Of a stretch of DNA of 9,467 bases, positions 1 through 5,812 are shown in pieces; position 1 is the stretch's first letter, and each line of letters begins with the position of its first letter. A program made the translations under genes and the position numbers. Source of the stretch: 9FT-COMBO-53-11 sp035291485 (GTDB lineage Bacteria; Patescibacteriota; WWE3; 9FT-COMBO-53-11); the NCBI GenBank assembly GCA_035291485.1, contig DATDSA010000036.1:1-9467 (forward strand). Reading direction: 5' to 3'. The notes beneath the pieces were generated by a model, which was not told the origin of the DNA, ran no database searches, and saw nothing but the letters and a program-made list of their open reading frames with translations.

Positions 1-2
1 TC

Positions 3-8
3 GGGAGG
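3..8 (+). promoter_or_regulatory. Shine-Dalgarno site of the HolA-like gene
   Basis: GGGAGG lies six bases before the GTG at 15. It supports that GTG as the start and is one of the few good Shine-Dalgarno sites in the window. Confidence 0.7.
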
Positions 9-14
9 CAACCC

Positions 15-674
15 GTGATTTTTGTCTTCCACGGAGAAGACCAGCCGGCCCTTCGGGAGGACCTTTTGAGGTTTAAGCGCCAATACAGTTCCGCTCTTTT
101 TTGGGAAGAAAAAGACCCGAAAGGACTATCGCAGAGGCTTATTTCCTCCTCCTTTTTTGAAAAATCAAATCAACATCAGGTTGTTATCTGGGAGGATCCG
201 CCGCTAAAGGAATTGCCCAAAGCCCGGCTTTCGGAATGGGAGAAGGGAGTGCAGGACCTTGCCTTGGTTTTTCCGCACCGCCTGCCGCCCGGAGAATTGG
301 AGAAATTTTCCGGCGCGAAGGTTTTCTTTTTTGATCCCCAGATCCCTAAGAACGTTTTTCCTTTGTTGGATGCAATCGTCGGTCGCAATCGTAAGAACGC
401 CCTGATTCAAGCGCGGCGGCTTCTCCAAGAGGGCCAGGATTTTGATTTCATTTTGAAAATGATTGTCTGGCAGTTGCGATCACTAGTGCGGGTGAAGAGC
501 AGGGCGGTGAGAGGCATCAATCCCTATGTCGTCCAGAAGCTTCAGAAATACACGAGCTCTTGGAGTATGGAGGAGCTGCGCCGTTCTCTTTCCGCCGTTC
601 TGGACGAAGACCGTCACCGCAAACAGGGCAAAAAGCGGCCCTTGGACCTCTTAATTCATCGTCTAGTCGGATAG
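15..674 (+). CDS. holA: DNA polymerase III delta subunit-like protein (short HolA)
   Basis: Delta is the clamp-loader subunit that binds and opens the sliding clamp during replication. The 219-residue protein starts with a strand-turn segment (MIFVFHGEDQPALREDLLRF) that fits the delta N-terminus. SSSFFEKSNQHQVVIWED (about 44-61) fits the delta 'PLF...' region. The C-terminal half is helical (ALIQARRLLQEGQDF...WQLRSLVRVK...NPYVVQKLQKY, then DEDRHRKQGKKRPLDLLIHRLV) and fits the collar domain. Typical HolA has about 340 residues, so the middle (domain II and much of the N-terminal fold) is reduced. The GTG start is fixed by GGGAGG upstream. rpsT lies nearby, and holA and rpsT are neighbours in many bacteria. 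The stop is one base from the stop of the convergent 54-residue gene, and no terminator hairpin fits between them. The family call is by pattern, without a search. Confidence 0.8.
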   Translation: MIFVFHGEDQPALREDLLRFKRQYSSALFWEEKDPKGLSQRLISSSFFEKSNQHQVVIWEDPPLKELPKARLSEWEKGVQDLALVFPHRLPPGELEKFSGAKVFFFDPQIPKNVFPLLDAIVGRNRKNALIQARRLLQEGQDFDFILKMIVWQLRSLVRVKSRAVRGINPYVVQKLQKYTSSWSMEELRRSLSAVLDEDRHRKQGKKRPLDLLIHRLVG

Positions 675-675
675 A

Positions 676-840
676 TTACTGAAGAATGTCGGTGCGCAGG
701 ACAGGATTGAGCGGTTCGGCCATCTTTTTCGAATAATCCATCCGATCTAATCCGCTGGCGCCTTCAAAAAAGAGCCAACCAACCCAAGACAGGATCGCAA
801 TCAGAGTTAGGGTCAAAACGATTCCCAATTCTTTGGTCAT
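676..840 (-). CDS. 54-residue single-helix protein, last gene of the pilN/pilO run
   Basis: The reading frame runs from ATG (840-838) to TAA (678-676). Its start overlaps the pilO-like stop as ATGA, the usual sign of translational coupling, which is the main support for a gene this short. The protein begins MTKELGIVLTLTLIAILSW and has one strong hydrophobic helix at about 6-25 with a short cytoplasmic N-terminus. A 29-residue tail follows, ending PLNPVLRTDILQ. The position after PilN and PilO is where PilP sits in classical type IV pilus operons. A shortened PilP-like partner of the PilN/PilO inner-membrane platform is therefore a reasonable guess, but I do not recognise the sequence. Its stop codon is one base from the convergent holA stop. 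Confidence 0.75.
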   Translation of the reverse strand: MTKELGIVLTLTLIAILSWVGWLFFEGASGLDRMDYSKKMAEPLNPVLRTDILQ

Positions 841-1415
841 TGCAGATAGAAGGCCTTTCCGCGCCCGACAACCTCCAACGAAGTGCCCCCCTCTTCCCGG
901 CGCAGTGAAGTTTGGAACAACTCGATTTGGATCAGCTGGCCCTTCTCCAACTCTTTAAGAAAAGCGACCACGGACTTTTGGGGACCGGAAGCGAAAAAGT
1001 CGAAAACATAAAAGTTTATCTCGCCCGGCGACACGGCCGCTTCTTGGGGGCGAAAGACCACCGACTTCAGCTTAAAGCCGGCGGAAACGGCATCATTGTC
1101 AAGATCCTGGATGATTTGGGGTTGGGTTTGGCCCTCCGGAACAATGGCGCCGAGCTGGGAGACTTCGGCGGAAGCGAAGAAAGAACTCCCGGCCTGATTG
1201 AGAGCAATGATTTTTTCGGTCAGCTCGTTCTCGTAGCGTTCCCCCTCGCGGAGCTGGGTGTAGGCTTTCAGCGTTGCCGTTGCCAGCGGCCGGATGCCCA
1301 GAAATCCAAAAACCAGAACTGTTAAAAGCGAGAAAATTATCAAGGTGTAATCCGTCTTCTCGGTTTGGGTGAAATAAGGGCGGATTTTTGTCAAATAGTA
1401 GTAGTAACCAATCAT
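837..1415 (-). CDS. pilO: PilO-like type IV pilus inner-membrane assembly protein
   Basis: PilO pairs with PilN in the inner-membrane alignment complex of type IV pili. The 192-residue protein has the family layout. It has a short basic N-terminus, one membrane helix at about 22-41 (DYTLIIFSLLTVLVFGFLGI), a coiled-coil stretch at about 45-82, and an alpha/beta domain. That domain contains LGAIVPEGQTQPQIIQDLD followed by AVSAGF, which matches the conserved PilO stretch where a P-x-x-x-x-x-x-I-x-x-L helix precedes a glycine turn. The ATG (1415-1413) overlaps the TGA of a 22-codon ORF upstream. No Shine-Dalgarno is visible, so translation probably depends on coupling. The start codon lies inside a 9-bp direct repeat that flanks an insertion separating it from the pilN-like gene. 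Identity is inferred from architecture and the PilN-like neighbour; sequence conservation in this family is low. Confidence 0.8.
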   Translation of the reverse strand: MIGYYYYLTKIRPYFTQTEKTDYTLIIFSLLTVLVFGFLGIRPLATATLKAYTQLREGERYENELTEKIIALNQAGSSFFASAEVSQLGAIVPEGQTQPQIIQDLDNDAVSAGFKLKSVVFRPQEAAVSPGEINFYVFDFFASGPQKSVVAFLKELEKGQLIQIELFQTSLRREEGGTSLEVVGRGKAFYLQ

Positions 1416-1480
1416 AGGTAATAGTGCTTCCCCTCGCTCCGCTCAGGTTGCAATTCGCTCCGCGAATAAATACCAATCAT
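1407..1480. repeat. Small insertion at the pilN/pilO junction bounded by 9-bp direct repeats
   Basis: ACCAATCAT occurs exactly at 1407-1415 and 1472-1480 (ATGATTGGT on the minus strand); the bases next to each copy differ. The 56 bases between (1416-1471) contain two related palindromes. One is a perfect 6-bp hairpin with triloop, ATTCGC-TCC-GCGAAT (1453-1467), which reads GGA as its loop on the minus strand. The other is an imperfect partner around CTCGCTCCGCTCAGG (1433-1447). Removing one repeat plus the interior restores a single pilN-TGA/ATG-pilO overlap, the arrangement expected for these genes. This looks like a short element with a target duplication. A chance direct repeat cannot be excluded. 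Confidence 0.6.
1412..1480 (-). other. 22-codon bridging ORF between the pilN-like and pilO-like genes
   Basis: ATG at 1480-1478 overlaps the pilN-like TGA as ATGA. The frame stays open for 22 codons (it begins MIGIYSRSELQP) and stops at TGA 1414-1412, overlapping the pilO-like ATG, again as ATGA. It is made almost wholly of the inserted repeat. It probably matters as a translational bridge, not as a functional peptide: ribosomes finishing pilN could re-initiate, cross the insertion and re-initiate on pilO. Nothing shows that the peptide accumulates. Confidence 0.35.
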
Positions 1481-2037
1481 TTAATATTGTCCTTGTCCAA
1501 AACCAGCTCCATCGTGAAGACAAAATTTCCTTCCCGGTTGAGACTTCCCGAAGTGATGAGGGCCTCGCGGATTCCCTCTTCTTTAATGATATTGGCAACG
1601 AAGGTGGCGAAAGTCAGGCCCTGCGGCGTTTCCGCAATCAATTGCATTTTCTCTCCTTCCAAACTGAGGGTGTTCAGGACCACGGCGGCGGGCTTAATTC
1701 TGTTGAGCGTCTCAATGGCGCAAGAAACACAGAGCCCGTCCCTGACCAGAGCGATCTGTCCCAGCTTGCGCTGGGTTTTGCGGAAGGTTTGTTCAAAATC
1801 GGCGGCATCTGCCACGACCTTTTCTTTCTCGCCCACCGATAGAGCGAGTTTTTGGAGATCCATTCCCAACTTCGCTCGAAAGGCGAAAATTCCCAAAAAA
1901 GCCAGCTGTAGAATAATGATCAGAGGAATGCCAGCAGTGCGGGCCCAAAAGGAGATGACTTTGGCTTTCCCGGTTTTGGTTAGGGGCGAGAGGAGTTCAA
2001 TTCCTTCCTTTGCGGTCGAGGGTGATGGCTCGTCCAT
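1477..2037 (-). CDS. pilN: PilN-like type IV pilus inner-membrane assembly protein
   Basis: PilN spans the inner membrane and links cytoplasmic PilM to PilO. The 186-residue protein has an N-terminal segment with IELLSP (13-18), which resembles the INLLP motif that PilN uses to dock on PilM. It then has one membrane helix at about 34-54 (TAGIPLIIILQLAFLGIFAF) and a coiled coil at about 55-100. Its periplasmic alpha/beta domain (about 105-180) contains IETLNRIKPAAVVLNTLSLEG, the family's 'L..L....P..v.L..l...' pattern, and ends in FTMELVLD. No pilM is next to it: rpsT lies immediately upstream, so PilM should be encoded elsewhere. No Shine-Dalgarno is visible, and the gene is probably read through from the rpsT promoter across the hairpin repeat at 2050-2127. 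The stop codon overlaps the bridging ORF. Confidence 0.8.
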   Translation of the reverse strand: MDEPSPSTAKEGIELLSPLTKTGKAKVISFWARTAGIPLIIILQLAFLGIFAFRAKLGMDLQKLALSVGEKEKVVADAADFEQTFRKTQRKLGQIALVRDGLCVSCAIETLNRIKPAAVVLNTLSLEGEKMQLIAETPQGLTFATFVANIIKEEGIREALITSGSLNREGNFVFTMELVLDKDNIK

Positions 2038-2049
2038 TTTGTTTCTTTA

Positions 2050-2127
2050 AAATGCTAGATCGCCGCAGGCGGTCGCTATTCGGCCATTCACCGAATCTAG
2101 GTCGCCGCAGGCGGCCGTCCATTATCA
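2050..2127. repeat. Double hairpin repeat (REP/BIME-like) between rpsT and pilN
   Basis: Three hairpins lie in 78 bases. The first is GATCGCC-GCA-GGCGGTC (2058-2074). The second is ATTCGG, a 7-base loop, then CCGAAT (2078-2096). The third is GGTCGCC-GCA-GGCGGCC (2100-2116). The outer two have 7-bp stems whose third pair is a T.G wobble, GCA triloops, and a CTA directly before the stem. The left flank AAATGCTAG (2050-2058) and the right flank CCGTCCATTATC (2115-2126) recur around the single hairpin after hrcA. No T-run follows on the minus strand, so a strong intrinsic terminator is unlikely; in the transcript it may set the rpsT:pilN ratio or protect 3' ends. The right edge abuts the rpsT stop codon, and the repeat lies within the rpsT-pilN spacer. 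Confidence 0.75.
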
Positions 2128-2349
2128 CTTAATCTTTTTGCTCAGATTGCTTTTCAGACGAGCCGCTTTATTGTCGGAAATAATGCCGCGTTTGGCGGCT
2201 TTATCGATCGCTTTTGTGACCGCGGCGGAGGTTTTGAGCGTCAACGGCCCCTTGAGAGCCTTCTTCAGGTTCTCTTTGGCCTTCGAGTTGATGACCGCCT
2301 TGCGGCGGCTCTTGCGGAGGTTTTTGTAGGCACTTTTCAGGTGTGGCAT
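2125..2349 (-). CDS. rpsT: Small ribosomal subunit protein bS20
   Basis: S20 is a primary 16S rRNA-binding protein of the 30S subunit. The 74-residue, strongly basic protein has the expected N-terminus (MPHLKSAYKNLRKSRRKAVI) and an all-helical composition. It includes the KAIDKAAKRGII turn that matches the usual 'iDkaakkgii' signature and ends in KSNLSKKIK. E. coli S20 has 87 residues, so this is a compact form. The ATG at 2349-2347 has no Shine-Dalgarno. A -10-like TAAAAT on the minus strand (2370-2365) would give a leader of only about ten bases. The gene is divergent from murJ with seven bases between starts, so its promoter lies inside the 5' end of murJ. It appears to head the pilN/pilO/54-residue run. 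Confidence 0.96.
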   Translation of the reverse strand: MPHLKSAYKNLRKSRRKAVINSKAKENLKKALKGPLTLKTSAAVTKAIDKAAKRGIISDNKAARLKSNLSKKIK

Positions 2350-2356
2350 CAGTGTT

Positions 2357-4066
2357 ATGTTAGCATTTTATCGAATGTGGCTATTCCGTAAGGTTCGGGA
2401 TTTTCTCTTTTCCCGCCAAGTTGATATTCTCTCCGCGGCCGTCGTCTTGGCCGTCGCCAGCCTAACCTCCATGGTCCTGGGCCTGGTTCGAGACCGCGTC
2501 ATGACCCAGTTCTTCGGTGGAAATGAGATCGCGGTCTATTTTGCGGCCTTTCGTCTTCCGGATACGCTCTTTGAGATCCTGGTGATCGGTTCGCTTTCCT
2601 CGGCTTTCATTCCAACCTTTATCTCCTATATCTCCCATCACAAAGAGAAAGAAGCCTGGCGAGTTACCGGCATCGCCATCAATCTGGCTCTCTCCGCCTT
2701 CATCTTTTTGGCCGGGTTGGTGTTTATTTTTGCGGGGCGTCTTTCGGAAATCATCGCTCCCGGTTTTTCTCCGGAAGAAATTGCTCTCATGACGCAGCTG
2801 ACGCGAATTCTCCTGCTGGCGCAGGGATTTTTTGTCGTTTCTATTTTTATGACGGGCGTGCTGCGCTCTTTCCAGCGCTTTCTGGTACCGGCGTTGGCGC
2901 CGATCTTCTACAATCTCAGCATCATTCTTGCGATGGTGTTTTTCTCCAGCTCTTTGGGGATCTATGCTCCTGTTTTCGGGGCCGTTTTCGGGGCCGCCGC
3001 GCATTTTCTGATCCAATTGCCGTTGGCCATCAGCCTCGGATTTCGGCCCAACCTCTCTTTTGACTTTTCCCACCCCGGAGTCCGCCGCATTGTCAGGCTA
3101 GCCGCGCCGCGGGTGGTGGAATTGGGTTTTTTCCAGCTGCTCAAGTTTGCGGATCTTTTCTTCGCTTCGTTGATTAACACCGCCTCGTACGCCTACCTGA
3201 CATTTGCGACCCATCTGGAGCTAGTTCCGGTCTCACTTTTTGGGATTTCTTTGGCGGACGCCGCGTTGCCCTCTCTGGCGTACAAGGCAAAGGATAAGGG
3301 AGCTTTCCAACAACTTTTCTTTGCCACTTTTCGCCAAATCATTTTCCTGGTGTTGCCGGTGGCGGTGATTTTTATTATCCTGCGAATTCCTCTGGTCAGA
3401 TTGGCGTTTGGAGCGGCTAAATTTGATTGGGACTCGACGGTTTTAACCGCCTACACCCTCTCTCTTTTCGCGATCGGGATTATCGGGCAGGCTCTGGCTT
3501 TTTATTTCGTACGGGCTTTCTACGCTCTCCAGGATACGAAAACGCCGGTGATCGTGGGAGTCGTCGATATCCTGTTTGACATCGCTCTCTCGGCCTACTT
3601 TATTATCATTCTCAAGTTTCCCATCTGGGGTTTGGGGTTATCATCAGCGATCGCCTCGCTTCTGCAGGCGGCGGTCTTGGCGATTATTCTGATCCGTCGC
3701 CGCGGACTCCCTTTCCTCAACTTTTTGGTTCCTTCTCTCAAGATCGTTTTCGCTTCCCTGGCCTCGGGGAGCGTGATGTACTTCATTATGAAAATCCTGG
3801 ACCGTTCCGCTTGGGATAGACGCCTCTCTTTCCTGGGAAATTTCGTCCTGCCCGAGGAATATTCCAAATTTGTTCTCGACACCCGCTATACGAAGAATTT
3901 GATTTTTCTGACTGCGTTGGTGATGGTGATCGGGGCTCTGGTCTATCTTGCGGCCTGCCGTCTGTTGAGGGTTCAGGAGGTCGACATCCTCTCCAAGGTC
4001 TGGAGGAGATTGCCGAAACTGGGGCGAGTGCGGGTGCCGCCGCCGATGCTGCAGCATGAACATTAG
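2357..4066 (+). CDS. murJ: MurJ/MviN lipid II flippase
   Basis: MurJ moves lipid-linked peptidoglycan precursor across the cytoplasmic membrane. The 569-residue protein is hydrophobic throughout, with segments consistent with the family's 14-helix MOP fold. It carries the hallmark N-terminal stretch SMVLGLVRDRVMTQFFG followed by FAAFRLPDTLFEILVIGSLS and SAFIPTF, which match the usual 'SR.LGf.Rd..ia..fG' and 'AFriPn.lr.l...Ga...aFiP.f'. It is longer than the usual 500-530 residues. The excess lies in a late loop (about 478-510) and a basic cytoplasmic tail ending VPPPMLQHEH. ATG 2357 has no Shine-Dalgarno; an in-frame ATG at 2375 (seventh codon) is an equally good start. lepA follows after 39 bases. 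A complete MurJ implies a peptidoglycan wall. Confidence 0.93.
   Translation: MLAFYRMWLFRKVRDFLFSRQVDILSAAVVLAVASLTSMVLGLVRDRVMTQFFGGNEIAVYFAAFRLPDTLFEILVIGSLSSAFIPTFISYISHHKEKEAWRVTGIAINLALSAFIFLAGLVFIFAGRLSEIIAPGFSPEEIALMTQLTRILLLAQGFFVVSIFMTGVLRSFQRFLVPALAPIFYNLSIILAMVFFSSSLGIYAPVFGAVFGAAAHFLIQLPLAISLGFRPNLSFDFSHPGVRRIVRLAAPRVVELGFFQLLKFADLFFASLINTASYAYLTFATHLELVPVSLFGISLADAALPSLAYKAKDKGAFQQLFFATFRQIIFLVLPVAVIFIILRIPLVRLAFGAAKFDWDSTVLTAYTLSLFAIGIIGQALAFYFVRAFYALQDTKTPVIVGVVDILFDIALSAYFIIILKFPIWGLGLSSAIASLLQAAVLAIILIRRRGLPFLNFLVPSLKIVFASLASGSVMYFIMKILDRSAWDRRLSFLGNFVLPEEYSKFVLDTRYTKNLIFLTALVMVIGALVYLAACRLLRVQEVDILSKVWRRLPKLGRVRVPPPMLQHEH
2365..2393 (-). promoter_or_regulatory. Predicted rpsT promoter with minimal leader
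   Basis: On the minus strand TAAAAT (2370-2365) lies about 16 bases before the rpsT ATG. A weak -35 (CCTTAC, 2393-2388) sits 17 bases upstream. The 13-base string TAAAATGCTAACA covering the -10 and start region is identical to that in front of hrcA, which strengthens both calls. The element lies within the first codons of murJ on the other strand. Confidence 0.55.
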
Positions 4067-4069
4067 GAG
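4065..4069 (+). promoter_or_regulatory. Probable displaced Shine-Dalgarno of lepA
   Basis: AGGAG overlaps the murJ stop codon and lies 36 bases before the lepA ATG, too far to act directly. The bases between are filled by an AGTAAC-type repeat array. Removing the stretch between the two TAACC copies (4072-4076 and 4098-4102) would leave about ten bases between this site and the ATG, close to a normal spacing. The idea that a repeat pushed the site away is inference. Confidence 0.35.
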
Positions 4070-4101
4070 AGTAACCTTAGTGACTCTAGTAACTTAATAA
4101 C
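4070..4101. repeat. Degenerate AGTAAC array upstream of lepA
   Basis: AGTAAC (4070-4075), AGTGAC (4079-4084), AGTAAC (4088-4093) and a weaker ATAAC (4097-4101) recur at a 9-base step and fill most of the murJ-lepA gap. The same order AGTAAC, AGTSAC, AGTAAC recurs at a 7-base step inside lepA (4930-4949). Confidence 0.5.
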
Positions 4102-4105
4102 CCAG

Positions 4106-5812
4106 ATGCCGGAAATTAGAAATTTTGCGATTATCGCCCACATTGATCACGGCAAGTCCACTCTGGCCGATCGGTTGATGGAGAAGACGGGTTTGCTTCC
4201 CCTAGCCGAGACAGAAACCCCCCGGATCGACCGGATGGAGTTGGAGACGGAGCGGGGAGTGACCATCAAACTGAAAGCCGTTCGCCTCCCCTACGCCCTA
4301 GGCCCTAAACCCTATACCCTAAACATGATCGACACCCCCGGCCACGCCGATTTTTCCTACGAGGTTTCCCGCTCCCTAGCGGCCTGCGAGGGAGCTCTGC
4401 TGTTGGTGGATGCGACTCAGGGAGTGCAGGCCCAGACGCTCTCGCACCTGGAGACGGCCCGCGAACTTGGCCTAACGGTGATCGGAGTGATCAACAAAAT
4501 TGATTCGCCGTTGGCGCGGATCGCCGAAACCGAAAAGGAGCTGCGAGACCTGGGGATCGAAGGAGAAATTCTGCGGCTCTCCGCTCTCAAGGGTGCGGGA
4601 ATCGACGAAGTCCTGCAAGCCGTGGTAGAAAGAATCCCGCCGCCGCAAGGCGAGCCTATCGAATCATTCCGGGCACTGGTTTTTGATTCTACCTTCGATC
4701 CGCATTTGGGGACGATCGCTTATGTGCGGGTGGTTGATGGAGAAATTGAGTTGGCGAATCGTCCGGCCATCAAGTTTTTGGGTACTAAAGCCTCGGCTCA
4801 AATCAAGGAGATTGGCTATTTTTCCCCCGGCCGAGAACCGACTTCCGCTCTTCGAACCGGAGAAATTGGCTCGATTGCGACCGGGATCCGCGATCCCCGG
4901 GAGGTGCGGGTAGGCGACACGATAGTTTCAAGTAACAAGTCACAAGTAACAAGGGTTAAACCACTGCCGGGTTACCAGCCACCCCAGTCCTTCGTCTTTG
5001 CCTCCTTCTTTGCCAAAAATCTGGATTTTTCGGAATTTCGCCGCGCACTCCAAACCCTCCGGCTCGAGGAGCCGGCGATTTCCATCGAGGAAATTTCTTC
5101 CACCGCCTTTGGCCGGGGGTTTCGGATCGGGTTTTTGGGGACTTTTCATCTCGAAATTGTGAAAGAACGGCTGACGCGGGAGTTTGGGCTGGAGCTGGTG
5201 GTGACCAAACCAACGGTGGCATTCCATGGTTTGGAAGAGGAGCCGTGGATCCTCCTTACTGTTCTCACCCCTTCGGAATATCTGGCGGGAGTGGCGCGTC
5301 TGGTGGGGGAGCGGCGAGGAAAGCTGGGGGAGACGGAGACTCTGGGAAATCGGCTCAAATTTTCCGCCGAGCTTCCGCTCCTGGAATTCGTGCGCGGTTT
5401 CTATGATGCGCTGAAGAGTATCTCGCGCGGCTACGCCTCTCTGTCCTGGGAGTTTTTGGATTACCGGTCTGCCCCTCTGGTCGGGTTGGAGATTCTCGTC
5501 CACGATAATCCGGTGGAGGGTCTAACCGAGATTGTTCTGCGGGATGAAGCGGAACGGATGGGGCGTGAAAAACTCAAGAAGCTGAAGGAAATTCTGCCGC
5601 AGCAACAGTTCGCTTACTCCATTCAGGCGCGAACGGCCGGGAAAATCCTGGCGCGAGAAGATGTCCCCGCCGTCCGTAAGGATGTTTTGGCCAAACTCTC
5701 GGGCGGGCACGTGGAGCGGAAAATGAAAAAGCTACAGGAGCAGAAGAGGGGAAAAAAACGCTTGGCAAAGTTTGGCAAGGTCGAGATGCCGCCCGCGGCG
5801 TTTTTGGTTTAG
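4106..5812 (+). CDS. lepA: Elongation factor 4 (LepA) translational GTPase
   Basis: LepA is a ribosome-associated GTPase related to EF-G. The 568-residue protein shows P-loop AHIDHGKST (11-19), RMELETERGVTIK (43-55, switch I/G2), DTPGH (76-80), NKID (130-133) and SALKG as G5. The LepA-specific stretch AFGRGFRIGFLGTFHLEIV is present, as is the C-terminal domain (RKDVLAKLSGGHVERKMKK ... EQKRGKKRLAKFGKVEMPPAAF). E. coli LepA has 599 residues. About 20 are missing here between TKPTVAFHG and EEEPWILL, in the region that follows the V-domain. Two heptanucleotide repeats lie in frame: residues 64-73, between G2 and G3, and residues 275-283, just before PLPGY. No Shine-Dalgarno is close to the ATG. 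The stop codon forms part of a possible -10 for the next gene. Confidence 0.97.
   Translation: MPEIRNFAIIAHIDHGKSTLADRLMEKTGLLPLAETETPRIDRMELETERGVTIKLKAVRLPYALGPKPYTLNMIDTPGHADFSYEVSRSLAACEGALLLVDATQGVQAQTLSHLETARELGLTVIGVINKIDSPLARIAETEKELRDLGIEGEILRLSALKGAGIDEVLQAVVERIPPPQGEPIESFRALVFDSTFDPHLGTIAYVRVVDGEIELANRPAIKFLGTKASAQIKEIGYFSPGREPTSALRTGEIGSIATGIRDPREVRVGDTIVSSNKSQVTRVKPLPGYQPPQSFVFASFFAKNLDFSEFRRALQTLRLEEPAISIEEISSTAFGRGFRIGFLGTFHLEIVKERLTREFGLELVVTKPTVAFHGLEEEPWILLTVLTPSEYLAGVARLVGERRGKLGETETLGNRLKFSAELPLLEFVRGFYDALKSISRGYASLSWEFLDYRSAPLVGLEILVHDNPVEGLTEIVLRDEAERMGREKLKKLKEILPQQQFAYSIQARTAGKILAREDVPAVRKDVLAKLSGGHVERKMKKLQEQKRGKKRLAKFGKVEMPPAAFLV
4296..4323. repeat. (CCCTANN)4 heptanucleotide repeat inside lepA
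   Basis: Four consecutive heptads, CCCTAGG, CCCTAAA, CCCTATA and CCCTAAA, are followed by C. They encode residues 64-73 (ALGPKPYTLN) in the loop before the DTPGH motif. The unit resembles telomeric-type repeats. The frame stays open and the loop length stays close to that in other LepA proteins. Confidence 0.7.
4929..4953. repeat. CAAGTMA heptanucleotide repeat inside lepA
   Basis: CAAGTAA, CAAGTCA, CAAGTAA and CAAG run in a perfect 7-base period. They encode the linker SNKSQVTR between VGDTI and PLPGY, which is a few residues longer than in E. coli LepA. Confidence 0.7.

Noticed and set aside
1416..1471. CRISPR-like repeats
   Set aside because: The palindromic repeats here and elsewhere are too few, too short and not regularly spaced, and no cas gene is present.
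2361..2378. CIRCE operator near TTAGCA in the rpsT/murJ gap
   Set aside because: Only one arm resembles CIRCE; the second arm at the nine-base spacing is absent, here and at the hrcA promoter.
2462..3073. 203-codon minus-strand frame inside murJ
   Set aside because: Antisense to conserved MurJ helices, very polar and repetitive in Arg/Gln/Lys, with no recognisable motif.
4940..5503. 187-codon minus-strand frame inside lepA
   Set aside because: Antisense to well-conserved LepA domains and without any motif.
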